Shown: positions 41,306-49,780, numbered from the stretch's first letter. The stretch: DNA of 64,000 nt from Actinomadura citrea (GCF_013409045.1 NZ_JACCBT010000001.1:4774001-4838000), one strand, 5' to 3'. A program made the numbers and translations. Notes: generated by a model from the letters alone, not told the origin.

Positions 41306-42685
41306 CTACTTGTACGCCTTGGCCGCCTCGGCCTCCAGCTTGGCCTGCGTGCCCTTGACGTCGGTCGGGTTCTGCACGAACTGGCGCAGCGCCTCCCACT
41401 CCCCCTTGCCGGGCGTGGCGCCGAACGCGGCGGGCGCCAGGTCGGACATGTCGTAGCGGGCGGCGTCGCCGGCCTGCTGGAGCTGGGTGATCAGCTGCTT
41501 GGCGATCGGGTCGGAGTAGGCGTCGGGCTTGACGTTCTTGTTCGGCGTCAGGTAGCCGCCGAGCCCGGCCCACACCGTGCCCGCCTCGGGCGAGGCGAGG
41601 TACTTCATCAGCTCCTGCGCGCCCTTGCCGTCCTTGAGCGCGACCGCGACGTCGCCGCCGAGGATCGCCGGGGCGGTGTCGCCGGCCTTCGGGAACGCGA
41701 ACACCTTGGCGTCCGTGCCGACCTTGGCCTTGGTGGTGCCGATGTTGGCGGCGGCGAAGTCTCCGCCGTAGACCATGGCGGCCTTCTGCTGGCCGAACAC
41801 CTGCGTGACCGACTCGTCGAACTTGGTCTTGGTCGCGGTCGCGACGCCGCCGTTCAGGTAGTCGGGCTTGCCCCAGATCTCGGCGAGCGTCTGCAGCGCC
41901 TTGCCCACGCTCGGGTCGGTCCACTTGATCTCGTGCTTGGCGAGCTTGTCGTAGTTGTCCGGCCCCGCCTGCGACAGGTAGACGTTCTCGAACCAGTCGG
42001 TCAGTGTCCAGGAGTCCTGCGGCCCCGCGGCGAGGGTGAACGGGGTGGTGCCCGCGTCCTGCAGCGTGCCCGCCGCCTTGGTCAGGTCGGCCCACGCCGC
42101 CGGCGGCTGGACGCCGGCCTCGTCGAGCGCCTGCGGCCGGTACCACAGGATCGACTTGTAGGCGGCCTTGACGATCACGCCGTAGGTCTTGCCGTCGGAG
42201 GAGCCGAGCTCCTTCCAGTACGGCGCGAAGTTCTGGCCGACCTGCGAGACCACGTCGTCGCCCAGGGGCTTGAGCGCCCCCTTGCCGGCGTACTGCTGCA
42301 TCAGGCCCGGCTGCGGCAGGATCGCCACGTCCGGCGGGTTCTTGGCCTCGATGCGCGGGCCGAGGTAGGCGTCGGTGTTCTCACCGGTGGAGGCGTAGTT
42401 GACCTTCGCCCCGGTCTTCTTCTCGAACGCCTGCAGGACCTTGCGGAAGTTCGTCTCCTCCGGGCCGGTCCACTTGGCCGCGACCTCGATGGTGGTGCCC
42501 TTCAGCTCACCCCCGCCGGAGGGCGACGACCCGTCCCCGTCCTTGTCGTCGCCGCCGCACGCGGCCGCCGCGGACAGGAGCAGTCCCGCCGCCACGGCGG
42601 CTCCCGTCGCGCGCCTGCCGAAGCCGGCGGAGCGGTGTCGGGGGGTGCGGGGGGAGGTCCCCCCACCGGCAAAGCTGACCCTCAT
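41306..42685 (-). CDS. Sugar ABC transporter substrate-binding lipoprotein
   Basis: A 459-residue family 1 binding protein. The signal peptide ends in lipobox SAAAAC, followed by an Asp/Gly/Ser linker. IEVAAKWTGPEETNFRKVLQAFEKKTG begins the mature fold, with WYRPQALDEAGVQPPAAW and ATKTKFDESVTQVFG further on. It resembles alpha-glucoside-binding (AglE-like) proteins, and the two permeases follow. It starts at ATG 42685, overlapping the upstream ATPase stop by ATGA. Confidence 0.9.
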   Translation of the reverse strand: MRVSFAGGGTSPRTPRHRSAGFGRRATGAAVAAGLLLSAAAACGGDDKDGDGSSPSGGGELKGTTIEVAAKWTGPEETNFRKVLQAFEKKTGAKVNYASTGENTDAYLGPRIEAKNPPDVAILPQPGLMQQYAGKGALKPLGDDVVSQVGQNFAPYWKELGSSDGKTYGVIVKAAYKSILWYRPQALDEAGVQPPAAWADLTKAAGTLQDAGTTPFTLAAGPQDSWTLTDWFENVYLSQAGPDNYDKLAKHEIKWTDPSVGKALQTLAEIWGKPDYLNGGVATATKTKFDESVTQVFGQQKAAMVYGGDFAAANIGTTKAKVGTDAKVFAFPKAGDTAPAILGGDVAVALKDGKGAQELMKYLASPEAGTVWAGLGGYLTPNKNVKPDAYSDPIAKQLITQLQQAGDAARYDMSDLAPAAFGATPGKGEWEALRQFVQNPTDVKGTQAKLEAEAAKAYK

Positions 42686-43911
42686 TCTTCATCCTCCCTG
42701 GCCGGAGCGGCGTCGCCTGTTCCCCAGATCGACGCGCCGGACTCGATATCGAAGAAGTGCAGGCGGCCGGTGTCGACGCGGATCGTCACCGGGTCGCCCA
42801 CCTTCACGCGGGTGCGCGGGCTGAACCGCGCGACCAGGTCCGTGCGGGGGCTCTCCAGGTTCCCCAGCACGTCGGTCCCCGCGTCGCGCGCGAGCTCCTT
42901 GGTGTCCTCGGTGACGACCTGGGACGCCTCGATCGCGAAGTGCACCAGCACGTCCGAGCCCATCGCCTCCACGAGGTCGGCGGTGGAGGCCAGCCCGGCC
43001 CCCTCGGGCGCCTCCACGAGCTCGGAGTCCTCCATGTCCTCGGGGCGGATGCCGACGACGACGTCGCCGCCGAGGTGGGACGCGAGGGCCGGGCGCGCGG
43101 TCAGCACCTCGGCCGGGAGCGTCAGGGTCTGGCCGCCGATCTCCAGGCGCGGGTTCTCCGCGTCGCCGGACAGCGTGCCCTGGATCAGGTTCATGGCCGG
43201 TGAGCCGATGAATCCGGCGACGAACAGGTTCGCCGGCCGGTCGTAGAGCTCCTGCGGCGCCGCGACCTGCTGCAGCCGCCCCTTCTTCATCACCGCGACC
43301 CGGTCGCCGAGCGTCATCGCCTCGGTCTGGTCGTGGGTGACATAGACGGTGGTGACGCCGAGGTCCCGCTGGAGGCGGGCGATCTCGGCGCGCATCTGCA
43401 CGCGCAGCTTGGCGTCGAGGTTGGACAGCGGCTCGTCCATCAGGAACGCCTGCGGCTCCCGGACGATCGCGCGGCCCATGGCGACGCGCTGCCGCTGCCC
43501 GCCCGACAGGTTGCGGGGCTTCTTGTCCAGGTAGTCGGTCAGGCCCAGGGTCCGCGCGGCCTTGTCGACCTTCTCGCGGATCTCGGCCTTCGGCAGCTTG
43601 CGCAGCGACAGCCCGAAGCCGATGTTGTCGCGCACCGACAGGTGCGGGTAGAGGGCGTAGCTCTGGAACACCATCGCGACGTCGCGGTCCCGGGACGGCA
43701 CCCGGTTGACGACCCGCCCGCCGATCGTGACCTCGCCCTCGGAGATGTCCTCCAGCCCGGCGACCATCCGCAGCGCGGTGGTCTTGCCGCAGCCAGACGG
43801 GCCCACCAGGACGAGGAACTCCCCGTCGGCGATGTGGAGGTTCAGGTCGGTCACGGCCCGCGTGCCGTCGGGATAGACCTTCCCGACGCTGGTCAGGTCG
43901 ACCTCTGCCAC
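42682..43911 (-). CDS. Sugar ABC transporter ATPase (UgpC/MsmK type)
   Basis: A 409-residue ATPase with Walker A GPSGCGKTT, signature LSGGQRQRVAMGR, Walker B FLMDEPLSNLDAKLR, and a C-terminal regulatory domain of about 170 residues. It heads the operon ATPase-binding protein-MalF-MalG. It is a paralogue of the ATPase at 37604 but is dedicated to this importer by gene order. The start is GTG 43911 with GAGGAG five bases upstream. Confidence 0.9.
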   Translation of the reverse strand: MAEVDLTSVGKVYPDGTRAVTDLNLHIADGEFLVLVGPSGCGKTTALRMVAGLEDISEGEVTIGGRVVNRVPSRDRDVAMVFQSYALYPHLSVRDNIGFGLSLRKLPKAEIREKVDKAARTLGLTDYLDKKPRNLSGGQRQRVAMGRAIVREPQAFLMDEPLSNLDAKLRVQMRAEIARLQRDLGVTTVYVTHDQTEAMTLGDRVAVMKKGRLQQVAAPQELYDRPANLFVAGFIGSPAMNLIQGTLSGDAENPRLEIGGQTLTLPAEVLTARPALASHLGGDVVVGIRPEDMEDSELVEAPEGAGLASTADLVEAMGSDVLVHFAIEASQVVTEDTKELARDAGTDVLGNLESPRTDLVARFSPRTRVKVGDPVTIRVDTGRLHFFDIESGASIWGTGDAAPAREDEE

Positions 43912-44094
43912 GGCGTCTCCTCTTCGTCACGGCACGTCGATGCGGAAGAACATGACTTACTCCCGCGTAACAGTGCAACAAGGAGGTACAGGCCCGGACA
44001 CCCCGATCGCAACCGGCGGGGGCACGGTCTGACCCATTTGATACAGAGATCGTTACCGAGCCGTTTCCGTCTCAATTTGCGCTGCCCGAAAACA

Positions 44095-44133
44095 GCACGT
44101 GGGCATGGACGCGAACCGTCCATGCCCACGTGC
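44095..44133 (-). terminator. 17-bp perfect-stem terminator after the M24 peptidase gene
   Basis: Bases 44095-44111 pair perfectly with 44117-44133 around a five-base loop. Reading on the minus strand, TGTTTTC follows. It lies 31 bases past the peptidase stop and upstream of the sugar operon. The remaining leader (43912-44094) has a CGTTACC/CGTTTCC direct repeat at about 44051-44068, similar to a LacI half-site. Confidence 0.75.
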
Positions 44134-44164
44134 GACCGGGCGGACCCGGCGCTGCGGACCTGCG

Positions 44165-45286
44165 TCAGTCCACGATCACCAGCCCGCGCTCGGTGACGTT
44201 CATCGGCGTGTGGCCGTCCTCGGTGCACACGACGATGTCCTCGATGCGGGCGCCGTGCGGGCCGGGGTAGATGCCGGGCTCGATCGAGAACGCCATCCCG
44301 GGCTCCAGCGGCTCGCGGTTGCCGGCGACGATGTAGGGGTCCTCGTGCGACTCCAGCCCGATGCCGTGGCCGGTGCGGTGGAAGAAGTGCTCGCCGTGCC
44401 CGGCGGCGGCGATGATGTCGCGGCCCGCCGCGTCCACCGCCTCCGGCGTCACGCCCGGCCGCACGGCCGCGCAGGACGCCCGCTGCGCCTCCTCCAGCAC
44501 CGCGAAGTACGCGCGGTAGTCGGCGGGCGGCTCGCCCACGCAGTAGTTGCGGGTCGAGTCCGAGCAGTAGCCGCTCGGCATCGTCCCGCCGATGTCGACC
44601 ACCACGGGCTCGCCGGGACGGATGACCCGGTCCGACAGCTCGGCGTGCGGGTTGGCGCCGTTCGGGCCGGAGCCGACGATGACGAAGTCGACCTGCGCGT
44701 GCCCCTCGGCGATGATCGCGTCGGCGATGTCGCGGCCGACCTCGCGCTCGGTGCGCCCGGCCTTCAGCAGGCCCGGGACCCGGCGGTGCACCCGGTCGAT
44801 CGCCTCCCCCGCCTCGCGCAGCGCCGCCACCTCCGCGGCGCTCTTGCGGATCCGCAGCTCCCGCAGCACGCCCCCGGCCGCGACCTGTTCGGCGCCGGGC
44901 ATCGCGCCGCGGAACCGCAGCGCCATCACCGCCCACATCCGGTCGGCGACGCCGACGCTCCCCACGTCCCGCGGGAGGCGGCGAGCCACCAGCGCGTACG
45001 GGTCGTCGGTCTCGTCCCACGGCACCAGCTCGACGCCGAGGGACCCCGCCGGCGACTCCTGCGCGGCGGGCAGCTCCAGCCTGGGGACGACCAGGAACGG
45101 CTCGCCGCCGGCCGGGACCACCAGGCAGGTGAGCCGCTCCAGCTGCTTGGCGTCGTACCCGGTGACATACCGCAGGTCGGGGCCGGGCGTCAGCAGCACC
45201 GCCCCGAGGCCCGCCTTCGCCGTCGCCTCGCGCACCAGTCCGACACGCTCACGCGGATACAACTCCGTTGTCACATCCGTCTCCAT
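44165..45286 (-). CDS. M24 family metallopeptidase (Xaa-Pro aminopeptidase-like)
   Basis: A 373-residue protein with an N-terminal creatinase-like domain (about 1-130) and a C-terminal pita-bread peptidase domain. Five metal ligands are visible: Asp in VVVDIGG, Asp in SGYCSDSTRNY, His in HRTGHGIGL, Glu in FSIEPGIY and Glu in ARIEDIVV. Such enzymes remove an N-terminal residue before Pro or act as dipeptidases. There is no signal peptide. It is divergent from the exonuclease gene with about 85 bases between. The start is ATG 45286. Confidence 0.9.
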   Translation of the reverse strand: METDVTTELYPRERVGLVREATAKAGLGAVLLTPGPDLRYVTGYDAKQLERLTCLVVPAGGEPFLVVPRLELPAAQESPAGSLGVELVPWDETDDPYALVARRLPRDVGSVGVADRMWAVMALRFRGAMPGAEQVAAGGVLRELRIRKSAAEVAALREAGEAIDRVHRRVPGLLKAGRTEREVGRDIADAIIAEGHAQVDFVIVGSGPNGANPHAELSDRVIRPGEPVVVDIGGTMPSGYCSDSTRNYCVGEPPADYRAYFAVLEEAQRASCAAVRPGVTPEAVDAAGRDIIAAAGHGEHFFHRTGHGIGLESHEDPYIVAGNREPLEPGMAFSIEPGIYPGPHGARIEDIVVCTEDGHTPMNVTERGLVIVD

Positions 45287-45371
45287 ATCCTCGATCCTCT
45301 CAGTGGCCGGTACCAGGATCCCAGGAGCGTCCGGGCGCCGCCGACCCGGCCCGCGTGGCAGCATGTGCCCC

Positions 45372-46292
45372 ATGAGCGGGCTGATGCTGCTGGACACGCC
45401 GTCGTTGTACTTCCGCGCCTTCTTCGGGGTGCCCGAATCGGTGACGGCCCCCGACGGGACGCCGGTGAACGCGGTGCGCGGGCTCGTCGACATGATCGCC
45501 CGGCTCGTCCAGGACCGGCGGCCGGAGCGGATCGTGTGCTGCATGGACGCCGACTGGCGGCCGGCGTTCCGGGTGGAGGCGCTGCCCTCCTACAAGGCGC
45601 ACCGGGTGGCCGAGGACGGCGGCGACCAGACGCCCGACGCGCTGGAGGCCCAGCTCCCGGTCATCGAGCAGGTGCTGGACGCCTTCGGGCTGGCGCGCGC
45701 GGGCGTCCCCGGCTACGAGGCCGACGACGTCATCGGGACGCTCGCCGTTCGCGGCGCCGCCGACGGGCCGGTCGACATCGTGACCGGGGACCGCGACCTG
45801 TTCCAGCTCGTCGACGACGGCGGTCCCGTCTGCGTCCTGTACACCGCGCGGGGGATCCGGAACCTGCAGGTGATGGGCGAGAAGGAGGTCGCGGCCAAGT
45901 ACGGCATCCCTGGCCGGGGCTACGGCGACTACGCCACGCTGCGCGGCGACCCGAGCGACGGGCTGCCCGGCGTGCCCGGGGTCGGCGACAAGACCGCCGC
46001 CGCGCTCGTCACCCGGTTCGGATCGGTCGAGGGAATCCTCGCGGCCCTGGACGCCGGCACCGACGAGGGGTTCCCGGCGGGCGCGCGCCGCCGGATGGAG
46101 GCGGCCCGCGAGTACCTGGCCGCCGCCGAGACGGTGGTGCGGGTCGTCACCGACATCGACGCCCCCGAGCTGTCGGGCCTGGAGGACCGGCTGCCCGCCG
46201 AGCCGCGGGACGCCGAGGCCCTCGTCCGGCTCGCCGACACGTGGAACCTGTCCGGCCCGGTCAACCGCCTCCTGAACGCGCTCCCCCGCTGA
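45372..46292 (+). CDS. 5'-3' exonuclease (FEN/PolA N-domain type)
   Basis: A 306-residue stand-alone 5'-3' exonuclease. Metal-binding acidic clusters are LLLDTPSLYFRAF, DADWRP, GYEADDVIGTLA and VTGDRDLFQLV. The helix-hairpin-helix PSDGLPGVPGVGDKTAA follows near 195-212. It resembles the N-terminal domain of DNA polymerase I and cleaves 5' flaps or RNA primers. No polymerase is attached. The start is ATG 45372; an in-frame ATG three codons earlier is possible. Confidence 0.9.
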   Translation: MSGLMLLDTPSLYFRAFFGVPESVTAPDGTPVNAVRGLVDMIARLVQDRRPERIVCCMDADWRPAFRVEALPSYKAHRVAEDGGDQTPDALEAQLPVIEQVLDAFGLARAGVPGYEADDVIGTLAVRGAADGPVDIVTGDRDLFQLVDDGGPVCVLYTARGIRNLQVMGEKEVAAKYGIPGRGYGDYATLRGDPSDGLPGVPGVGDKTAAALVTRFGSVEGILAALDAGTDEGFPAGARRRMEAAREYLAAAETVVRVVTDIDAPELSGLEDRLPAEPRDAEALVRLADTWNLSGPVNRLLNALPR

Positions 46293-46322
46293 CCGCCGAT
46301 TTCACTGCAATTTGCGCCGAGA

Positions 46323-46336
46323 GTGTCAGATGACAC
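46323..46336. promoter_or_regulatory. Palindrome GTGTCA-GA-TGACAC upstream of the Crp-type gene
   Basis: The arms are perfectly symmetric around two bases, 162 bases before the regulator start and 31 after the exonuclease stop. It resembles a shortened Crp site and may be autoregulatory. Confidence 0.4.
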
Positions 46337-46402
46337 AGACAGCGCGGTCCCCGGCGTGCAGCATGCGGAGCGGTGAGGGGTTCTCATAGGCACATGCAGG
46401 CG

Positions 46403-46464
46403 ACCGGTACCCGCGGCACTCGGGCCTCAACGCCCCACTCCCCCCGATTGCCGTGGGTACCGGT
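46403..46464. promoter_or_regulatory. Long inverted repeat in the Crp-type gene leader
   Basis: ACCGGTACCCGCGGCA (46403-46418) and TGCCGTGGGTACCGGT (46449-46464) match at 15 of 16 positions, the odd pair being G-U in RNA. The loop is 30 bases. It lies 34 bases before the chosen start and would form a stable leader stem, or serve as a pair of DNA sites. Confidence 0.5.
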
Positions 46465-46497
46465 TCATCCGAGCCCCGGACCGGAGACGGACGTGCC

Positions 46498-47223
46498 GTG
46501 AGCGAGCGGACCAGACCCCGCGGCGGCCTCGCCGCGGGCCCCGGCGGCGGATTCTGGGCCGCGCTGGACGGATCGGAGCGCGCGGCGCTCCGGGCCGCCG
46601 GGCGGGCCCGGAGCTACCAGCCGAGGACGCCCCTGTGCTACCAGGGCGACGATTCCGACCACATCATCGTCATCGAGTCGGGCTGGGCGAAGGTCACCTG
46701 CGCAGGCGAGGACGGCCGGGCGGTCGTGCTCGCCGTGCGCGGGCCCGGCGACCTGGTCTGCGAGAGCGCGGTGCTCGGCGGCCGCGAGCGGTCGGCGACC
46801 GTGCAGGCGCTCGACCACGTCCGGGCGCTGATCGTCCCGGCGGCCCGGTTCACCGCCTTCCTGGACGCCCACCCGCGCGTGTGGCGGCTGGTCAGCGGCA
46901 CGTTCGTGCGGCGGCTGGACGACGCCGACCGCAGGCTGCGGGCCCACGTGTCGGCGCAGGGCGCCCGGCGGCTGGCGATCCTGCTGGCGGGCCTGGCCGA
47001 CCTGTCGGCCCGGCACGCCCCGCCCGCCGCCGGCGGGGCGATCGCGATCGGGCCGCCGCTGTCCCAGGAGGAGCTCGGCAGCTGGATGGACGCCTCACGG
47101 GAGACCGTCGCGCGGGCGCTGTCCACGCTGCGGCGCGAGGGGCTGGTCAGCACCGGCTGGCGCAAGATCACCGTGGAGGACCCGCCGGGGCTGCGCGCGT
47201 TCGCGGACTTCCTGGACGAGTGA
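46498..47223 (+). CDS. Crp/Fnr-family transcriptional regulator
   Basis: A 241-residue regulator. A cyclic-nucleotide-binding-like beta barrel covers about 35-140 (LCYQGDDSDHIIVIESGWAKV, VLAVRGPGDLVCESAVLGGRERSATV). The helix-turn-helix near 185-215 is LSQEELGSWMDASRETVARALSTLRREG. The phosphate-binding cassette of true cAMP receptors (GELAL-R-A) is replaced by CESAVLGGRERSATV, so cAMP binding is uncertain. GTG 46498 is chosen with GGAGACGGA upstream; GTG 46453 lies inside the leader inverted repeat. Confidence 0.88.
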   Translation: MSERTRPRGGLAAGPGGGFWAALDGSERAALRAAGRARSYQPRTPLCYQGDDSDHIIVIESGWAKVTCAGEDGRAVVLAVRGPGDLVCESAVLGGRERSATVQALDHVRALIVPAARFTAFLDAHPRVWRLVSGTFVRRLDDADRRLRAHVSAQGARRLAILLAGLADLSARHAPPAAGGAIAIGPPLSQEELGSWMDASRETVARALSTLRREGLVSTGWRKITVEDPPGLRAFADFLDE

Positions 47224-47270
47224 GGCCGGCCCGGTCGGCGGGCCCCGTCCCGGGTGCCGAACCCGGCGCC

Positions 47271-47284
47271 TTTACATTGTAGAT
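47271..47284. promoter_or_regulatory. TTAC-N3-GTA-type element before the RNB gene (copy 4)
   Basis: TTTACATTGTAGAT lies 42-55 bases before the RNB start. With its flank CCCGGCGCC it nearly duplicates the P450 element at 23767. Confidence 0.45.
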
Positions 47285-47312
47285 TCACAGCAGGATCGCC
47301 GGTTTCGTCCCG

Positions 47313-47318
47313 TACGCT
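47313..47318 (+). promoter_or_regulatory. -10 element TACGCT of the RNB gene
   Basis: TACGCT ends seven bases before GTG 47326 with no ribosome-binding site, indicating a leaderless mRNA. No good -35 was seen, which may mean an activator-dependent promoter. Confidence 0.4.
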
Positions 47319-47325
47319 CGGTGGT

Positions 47326-48744
47326 GTGCCGCGCCGACCGCTGCGACTGCATACCGCCGAGGCCGACGCCGAGGTCCGCGCGGGGCTCGACCGGATCCGC
47401 GCCGAGTTCTCGGTGCCCGGCGCGTTCCCGCCCGCCGCCCTCGCCGAGGCCGCCGCGTCCGCGCCGCCCTCCAACGGCCGTGTGGACCTGCGCGACGTCC
47501 CGTTCTTCACCCTGGACCCGCCCGGCTCACTCGACCTCGACCAGGCGATGCACCTGGAGCGGCGCGGGTCCGGGCACCGGGTGCGGTACGCGATCGCCGA
47601 CGTGGCCGGGTTCGTCCGGCCGGGCGGCGCGCTCGACGCCGAGGCTCGCTCCCGCGGCGTGACGCTCTACCTGCCGGACGCGAACGCGCCGCTGCATCCG
47701 CGCCCCCTGTCGGAGGGGAGCGCGAGCCTGCTGCCCGGCCGGGAGCGCCCCGCCGTGGCGTGGACGATCGACATCGACGACGCCGGGCGGATCACCGGCG
47801 TGGACGTGCGGCGCGCCCTCGTGCGCAGCCGCGACCGGCTCGACTACGCCACCGCCCGCCGCGGCGACGGCGACCCGCGGATCGCGCTGCTCGGCGAGAT
47901 CGGCGAGCGGCTGATCGCGGCGGAGGCCGCGCGGGGCGGTGTGAGCCTGCCGCTGCCCGAGCAGGAGGTCGTGCACGCGGGCGGCGGCTGGGCGCTGAAA
48001 CTGCGCGGCGACCTGGTGACCGAGGCGTGGAACGCGCAGATCTCGCTGCTGACCGGGCGGGCCGCGGCCCGGCTGATGCTGGACGGCGGCGTCGGGCTGC
48101 TGCGCACCATGGCGCCCGCGCCCGCCGAGGCGGTCGAACGGCTGCGGCTGGCGGCCCGGGCGCTCAAGGTCTCCTGGCCCGGTGACGCCCCCTACGGGGA
48201 CATCGTCCGCGCCCTGGACCCGGCGCTCCCCCGGCACGCGGCGTTCCTGCACGACGCGGCGGGGCTGATGCGCGGCGCCGGCTACACCGCCTTCGACGGG
48301 GCGCCGCCGGAGCAGGCCGCGCACGCCGCCGTCGCCGCCCCGTACGCGCACGTCACCGCGCCGATCCGGCGGCTGGCCGACCGGTACGCCACGGAGGTGT
48401 GCCTGGCGCTGGCGGCGGACCGCCCCGTCCCGGGATGGGCGCGGGAGGCGCTGCCCCGCCTGCCCGAGGCGATGCAGCGGGCGCTGCGCCGCGGCGCGGA
48501 CATCGACCACGCGTGCGTCGACCTGGTCGAGGCGCTGCTCCTGCGCGACCACGTCGGGGACGTGTTCGACGCGGTGGTGGTGGACGTGAACGGCGACCGC
48601 ACCGGCGGGCGCGTCCAACTGGTGGCGCCGCCGGTGTTCGGTCGCTGTGAGGGGGAGGATCTGCCGCTCGGCGAGCAGGTCAGGGTTCGGCTGGAGGAGG
48701 CGGACCCGGCGCGGCGCCGGGTCCGCTTCTCCCGTGCGTCGTGA
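47326..48744 (+). CDS. RNB-domain exoribonuclease (RNase II/R-like)
   Basis: A 472-residue protein made of an RNB catalytic domain with little else. The active-site Asp cluster is D64-PPGSL-D70-L-D72-Q73-AM; RNase II has a fourth Asp where Q73 stands. VRYAIADVAGFVRPGG and YLPDANAPLHPRPLSEGSASLLPG follow, and APYAHVTAPIRRLADRY near 340-356 carries the RNA-binding Arg residues. There are no N-terminal cold-shock domains and only a short C-terminal S1-like tail. It should degrade RNA 3'-5', unless loss of the fourth Asp weakens catalysis. The start is GTG 47326. Confidence 0.88.
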   Translation: MPRRPLRLHTAEADAEVRAGLDRIRAEFSVPGAFPPAALAEAAASAPPSNGRVDLRDVPFFTLDPPGSLDLDQAMHLERRGSGHRVRYAIADVAGFVRPGGALDAEARSRGVTLYLPDANAPLHPRPLSEGSASLLPGRERPAVAWTIDIDDAGRITGVDVRRALVRSRDRLDYATARRGDGDPRIALLGEIGERLIAAEAARGGVSLPLPEQEVVHAGGGWALKLRGDLVTEAWNAQISLLTGRAAARLMLDGGVGLLRTMAPAPAEAVERLRLAARALKVSWPGDAPYGDIVRALDPALPRHAAFLHDAAGLMRGAGYTAFDGAPPEQAAHAAVAAPYAHVTAPIRRLADRYATEVCLALAADRPVPGWAREALPRLPEAMQRALRRGADIDHACVDLVEALLLRDHVGDVFDAVVVDVNGDRTGGRVQLVAPPVFGRCEGEDLPLGEQVRVRLEEADPARRRVRFSRAS

Positions 48745-48745
48745 G

Positions 48746-48773
48746 CCCCGCCCACCGCGGCCGGCGGGCGGGG
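48746..48773. terminator. Terminator between RNB and small membrane protein genes
   Basis: CCCCGCCC (48746-48753) pairs with GGGCGGGG (48766-48773), with an inner CCG/CGG pairing in the loop. It lies between convergent genes. Confidence 0.5.
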
Positions 48774-48780
48774 CGGGCGG

Positions 48781-48969
48781 TCACCGGCGGCCGCGGCGGC
48801 GCGGCCGCCAGTTCGTGGAGGCGCCGGTGCCGACGCCGCCGAGGTGCAGGGCGATCAGCAGCAGGCCGAGGACGGTCAGGGTGCTGTTGTTGATGGCGTC
48901 CGAGGAGATGTCGGCCAGGTCGAACAGCAGGGCAAGTGCGAAGACGATCGCGGCGACGATCGCGAGCAT
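48781..48969 (-). CDS. Small two-helix membrane protein
   Basis: A 62-residue protein: helix 1 at about 2-16 (AIVAAIVFALALLF), an acidic loop DLADISSDAINNST, helix 2 at about 31-43 (LTVLGLLLIALHL), and an Arg-rich tail (WRPRRRGRR). Similar small proteins are widespread in actinobacteria; their function is unknown. The start is ATG 48969. The 150 bases upstream to the heme oxygenase stop hold no gene. Confidence 0.7.
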   Translation of the reverse strand: MLAIVAAIVFALALLFDLADISSDAINNSTLTVLGLLLIALHLGGVGTGASTNWRPRRRGRR

Positions 48970-49119
48970 GTCGGCCTCCGTGGGGGTCGGGGGCCCACAG
49001 CGGGCCCCTCGGCTGCCTACCGGATCTCCTCCAGCCCGCCCCCGAAACCGCGCACCCTTTTCGGCCGACCGATATTCGAATTGCGACCTTTTTGGGCGTT
49101 CGCGCCGGTCAGCGGCCGG

Positions 49120-49776
49120 TCACGCGGCGTCGCGGCGCAGGTGCTCGTCCAGTTCCGCGGTGAGGGCGGCGTTGAGCCGGTAGGCGGCCTTGACCTCGGC
49201 GATGACGCGGGCCTGCTCGGCGGCGTCCCACGGGGCGGCGTCCAGCATCCGGCGGTAGCGGTCCTTGTAGGCCTTGGGCTTGCCGGGGAAGCGGTAGAAG
49301 CGGACGCCGTCGTCCCCGGCGGACAGCTCCAGCGTCTTGCGGACCTGGAGCCCGATGTACTGGCCGCCGGACAGATCACCCAGGTAGCGCGTGTAGTGGT
49401 GGGCCACGAACCCGCCCGGCCAGTCGAAGCACACCTCGCGCAGCCGGTCGCAGTAACGCGCCGTCGAGGCGTTCGGCTCGACGCGCGAGCGCCAGCCGGG
49501 CCCGTAGAAGTAGGCCAGGTCGGCCTCCAGCGCCTCGCGGCGGCGCAGGCCGGGAAGGTCGAAGGCGCCGGCGACGGGGTCGGAGGCCATCCGGTCGGCC
49601 GCCCGCTCCAGCAGGTCGTAGACCGGATGGAGCTGCGCCACCAGCACGGCGTACTCGTCCCGCGCGAGCCGGCCCTCGACGAGCGCGCTCATGTAGTCCG
49701 AGGTCTCGTTGTCGCCGTGGTCGCTCCAGGTCGCGGCGCGCAACCGCGCGGAGAACGGCTCTTTTTCCGACGCCAT
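49120..49776 (-). CDS. Heme oxygenase (biliverdin-producing)
   Basis: A 218-residue HmuO/HO-1-type protein. The proximal haem ligand is the His in ATWSDHGDNETSDYM near residue 20. The distal helix Gly-rich kink is YLGDLSGGQYIG near 130-141, and FYRFPG follows near 165. It opens haem to biliverdin, iron and CO using an external reductase, usually to obtain iron. It is 14 bases downstream of the amidohydrolase-DUF2470 gene and surely co-transcribed. Its ribosome-binding region overlaps a TAGGTAAGG sequence that resembles half of a DtxR/IdeR iron box. Confidence 0.92.
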   Translation of the reverse strand: MASEKEPFSARLRAATWSDHGDNETSDYMSALVEGRLARDEYAVLVAQLHPVYDLLERAADRMASDPVAGAFDLPGLRRREALEADLAYFYGPGWRSRVEPNASTARYCDRLREVCFDWPGGFVAHHYTRYLGDLSGGQYIGLQVRKTLELSAGDDGVRFYRFPGKPKAYKDRYRRMLDAAPWDAAEQARVIAEVKAAYRLNAALTAELDEHLRRDAA

Positions 49777-49780
49777 GTCG

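Noticed and set aside
46453..46497. Longer Crp-type protein starting at GTG 46453
   Set aside because: The start lies inside the long inverted repeat and adds residues with no family similarity.
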